Part shown: piece by piece, positions 63,912 to 64,000 of the stretch
How the letters are laid out: each line of letters opens with the position of its first letter
Position numbering within the stretch: position 1 is the stretch's first letter
NCBI RefSeq assembly: GCF_001456025.1
Contig: NZ_LMTZ01000140.1
Coordinates: 169,535 to 233,534 of the forward strand
From: Mastigocoleus testarum BC008
GTDB lineage: Bacteria > Cyanobacteriota > Cyanobacteriia > Cyanobacteriales > Nostocaceae
Reading direction: 5' to 3'
DNA: 64,000 nucleotides
Notes under the pieces: generated by a model
The model's input: only the letters and a program-made list of their open reading frames with translations
Told to the model about the DNA's origin: nothing
Database searches by the model: none
Program-made: the position numbers and the translations under genes

Positions 63912-64000
63912 ATGGGTGTATTAGCGATGAAGTATAAAGTTTATCTTACAGGAGAACAAAGGCAGCAACTACTTGATATTGTAAGAAAAGGTTCTTCAAG
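63912..64000 (+). CDS. IS630-type transposase (N-terminal fragment, cut by window end)
   Basis: From ATG 63927 the frame reads MKYKVYLTGEQRQQLLDIVR then KGSS and continues past the window. This basic helical start is the typical N-terminus of IS630-family helix-turn-helix transposases. An in-frame ATG at 63912 is an alternative start. Only about 28 residues are seen, so the family call is provisional, and the end of the element lies outside. Confidence 0.6.
   Translation, partial: MGVLAMKYKVYLTGEQRQQLLDIVRKGSS

Noticed and set aside
1..64000. CRISPR array
   Set aside because: Tandem repeats in the window are heptamers to 18-mers without unique spacers of 30-40 bp and with no cas genes.

Overview
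The window comes from a filamentous, probably heterocyst-forming (Nostocales-type) cyanobacterium. The evidence is a run of cyanobacterial genes: petH with a CpcD-type N-terminus, prk, a one-helix Hlip, an HCP plus CTDH pair (the two halves of an orange carotenoid protein on separate genes), a CAAD/CURT1-type protein, a SigA-type sigma factor and a DUF4330 protein. The DNA is AT-rich with wide spacers, scattered GCGATCGC (HIP1) octamers and heptamer-type tandem repeats. The genus cannot be fixed from this sequence. It reads as ordinary chromosome; I see no prophage, CRISPR array, rRNA or complete tRNA.

Layout. 1-5.2 kb: surface polysaccharide genes (GT4 glycosyltransferase, polyprenyl-phosphate sugar transferase, gmd, GDP-fucose synthase). 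5.2-15.3 kb: small metabolic genes (two GNATs, 5-formyl-THF cyclo-ligase, inorganic pyrophosphatase, panD followed by an MBL-fold protein that has lost its metal motif, a membrane protein, a GH10-like lipoprotein/secreted hydrolase, glycolate oxidase GlcD, an SGNH hydrolase, miaA). 15.6-24.3 kb: gyrB, a 2.15 kb gene-free stretch, sigA, a 59-residue Hlip, and a type IIA topoisomerase A subunit. 24.6-30.8 kb: a lone receiver protein, a TPR protein, and a MacA/DevB-type adaptor, permease and ATPase exporter. 30.9-34.8 kb: HAD phosphatase overlapping queG, then HCP and CTDH. 35.6-38.6 kb: a signalling set on the minus strand (NarL-type regulator, receiver-SpoIIE phosphatase, anti-sigma-type kinase). 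39.7-46 kb: TagA/CpsF glycosyltransferase, FtsE-like ATPase, cyanobacterial hypotheticals, an alpha/beta hydrolase and two small nuclease-like proteins. 46.7-54 kb: DUF4330, M48 protease, PPP phosphatase, pentapeptide-repeat, CAAD and SLH proteins. 54.2-61 kb: hom, petH, prk (divergent from petH), metK. 61.9-63.6 kb: a membrane histidine kinase. The right edge enters an IS630-type transposase gene.

How it fits together: most genes are housekeeping or photosynthesis related (Calvin cycle, electron transfer, photoprotection, DNA topology, transcription). The plastic component is in the spacers: GC-rich palindromic islands (one apparently inserted between 10-bp direct repeats), at least three MITE-like elements with ACTATAGCA ends, and heptamer or 15-mer tandem arrays, one of which is in frame with the histidine kinase. 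I found no clear new multi-gene system. The most promising leads are the inactive-looking MBL paralogue after panD, the long inverted repeat before the Hlip gene, the tRNA D-arm-like hairpin before sigA, the repeat elements, and the small nuclease pair.
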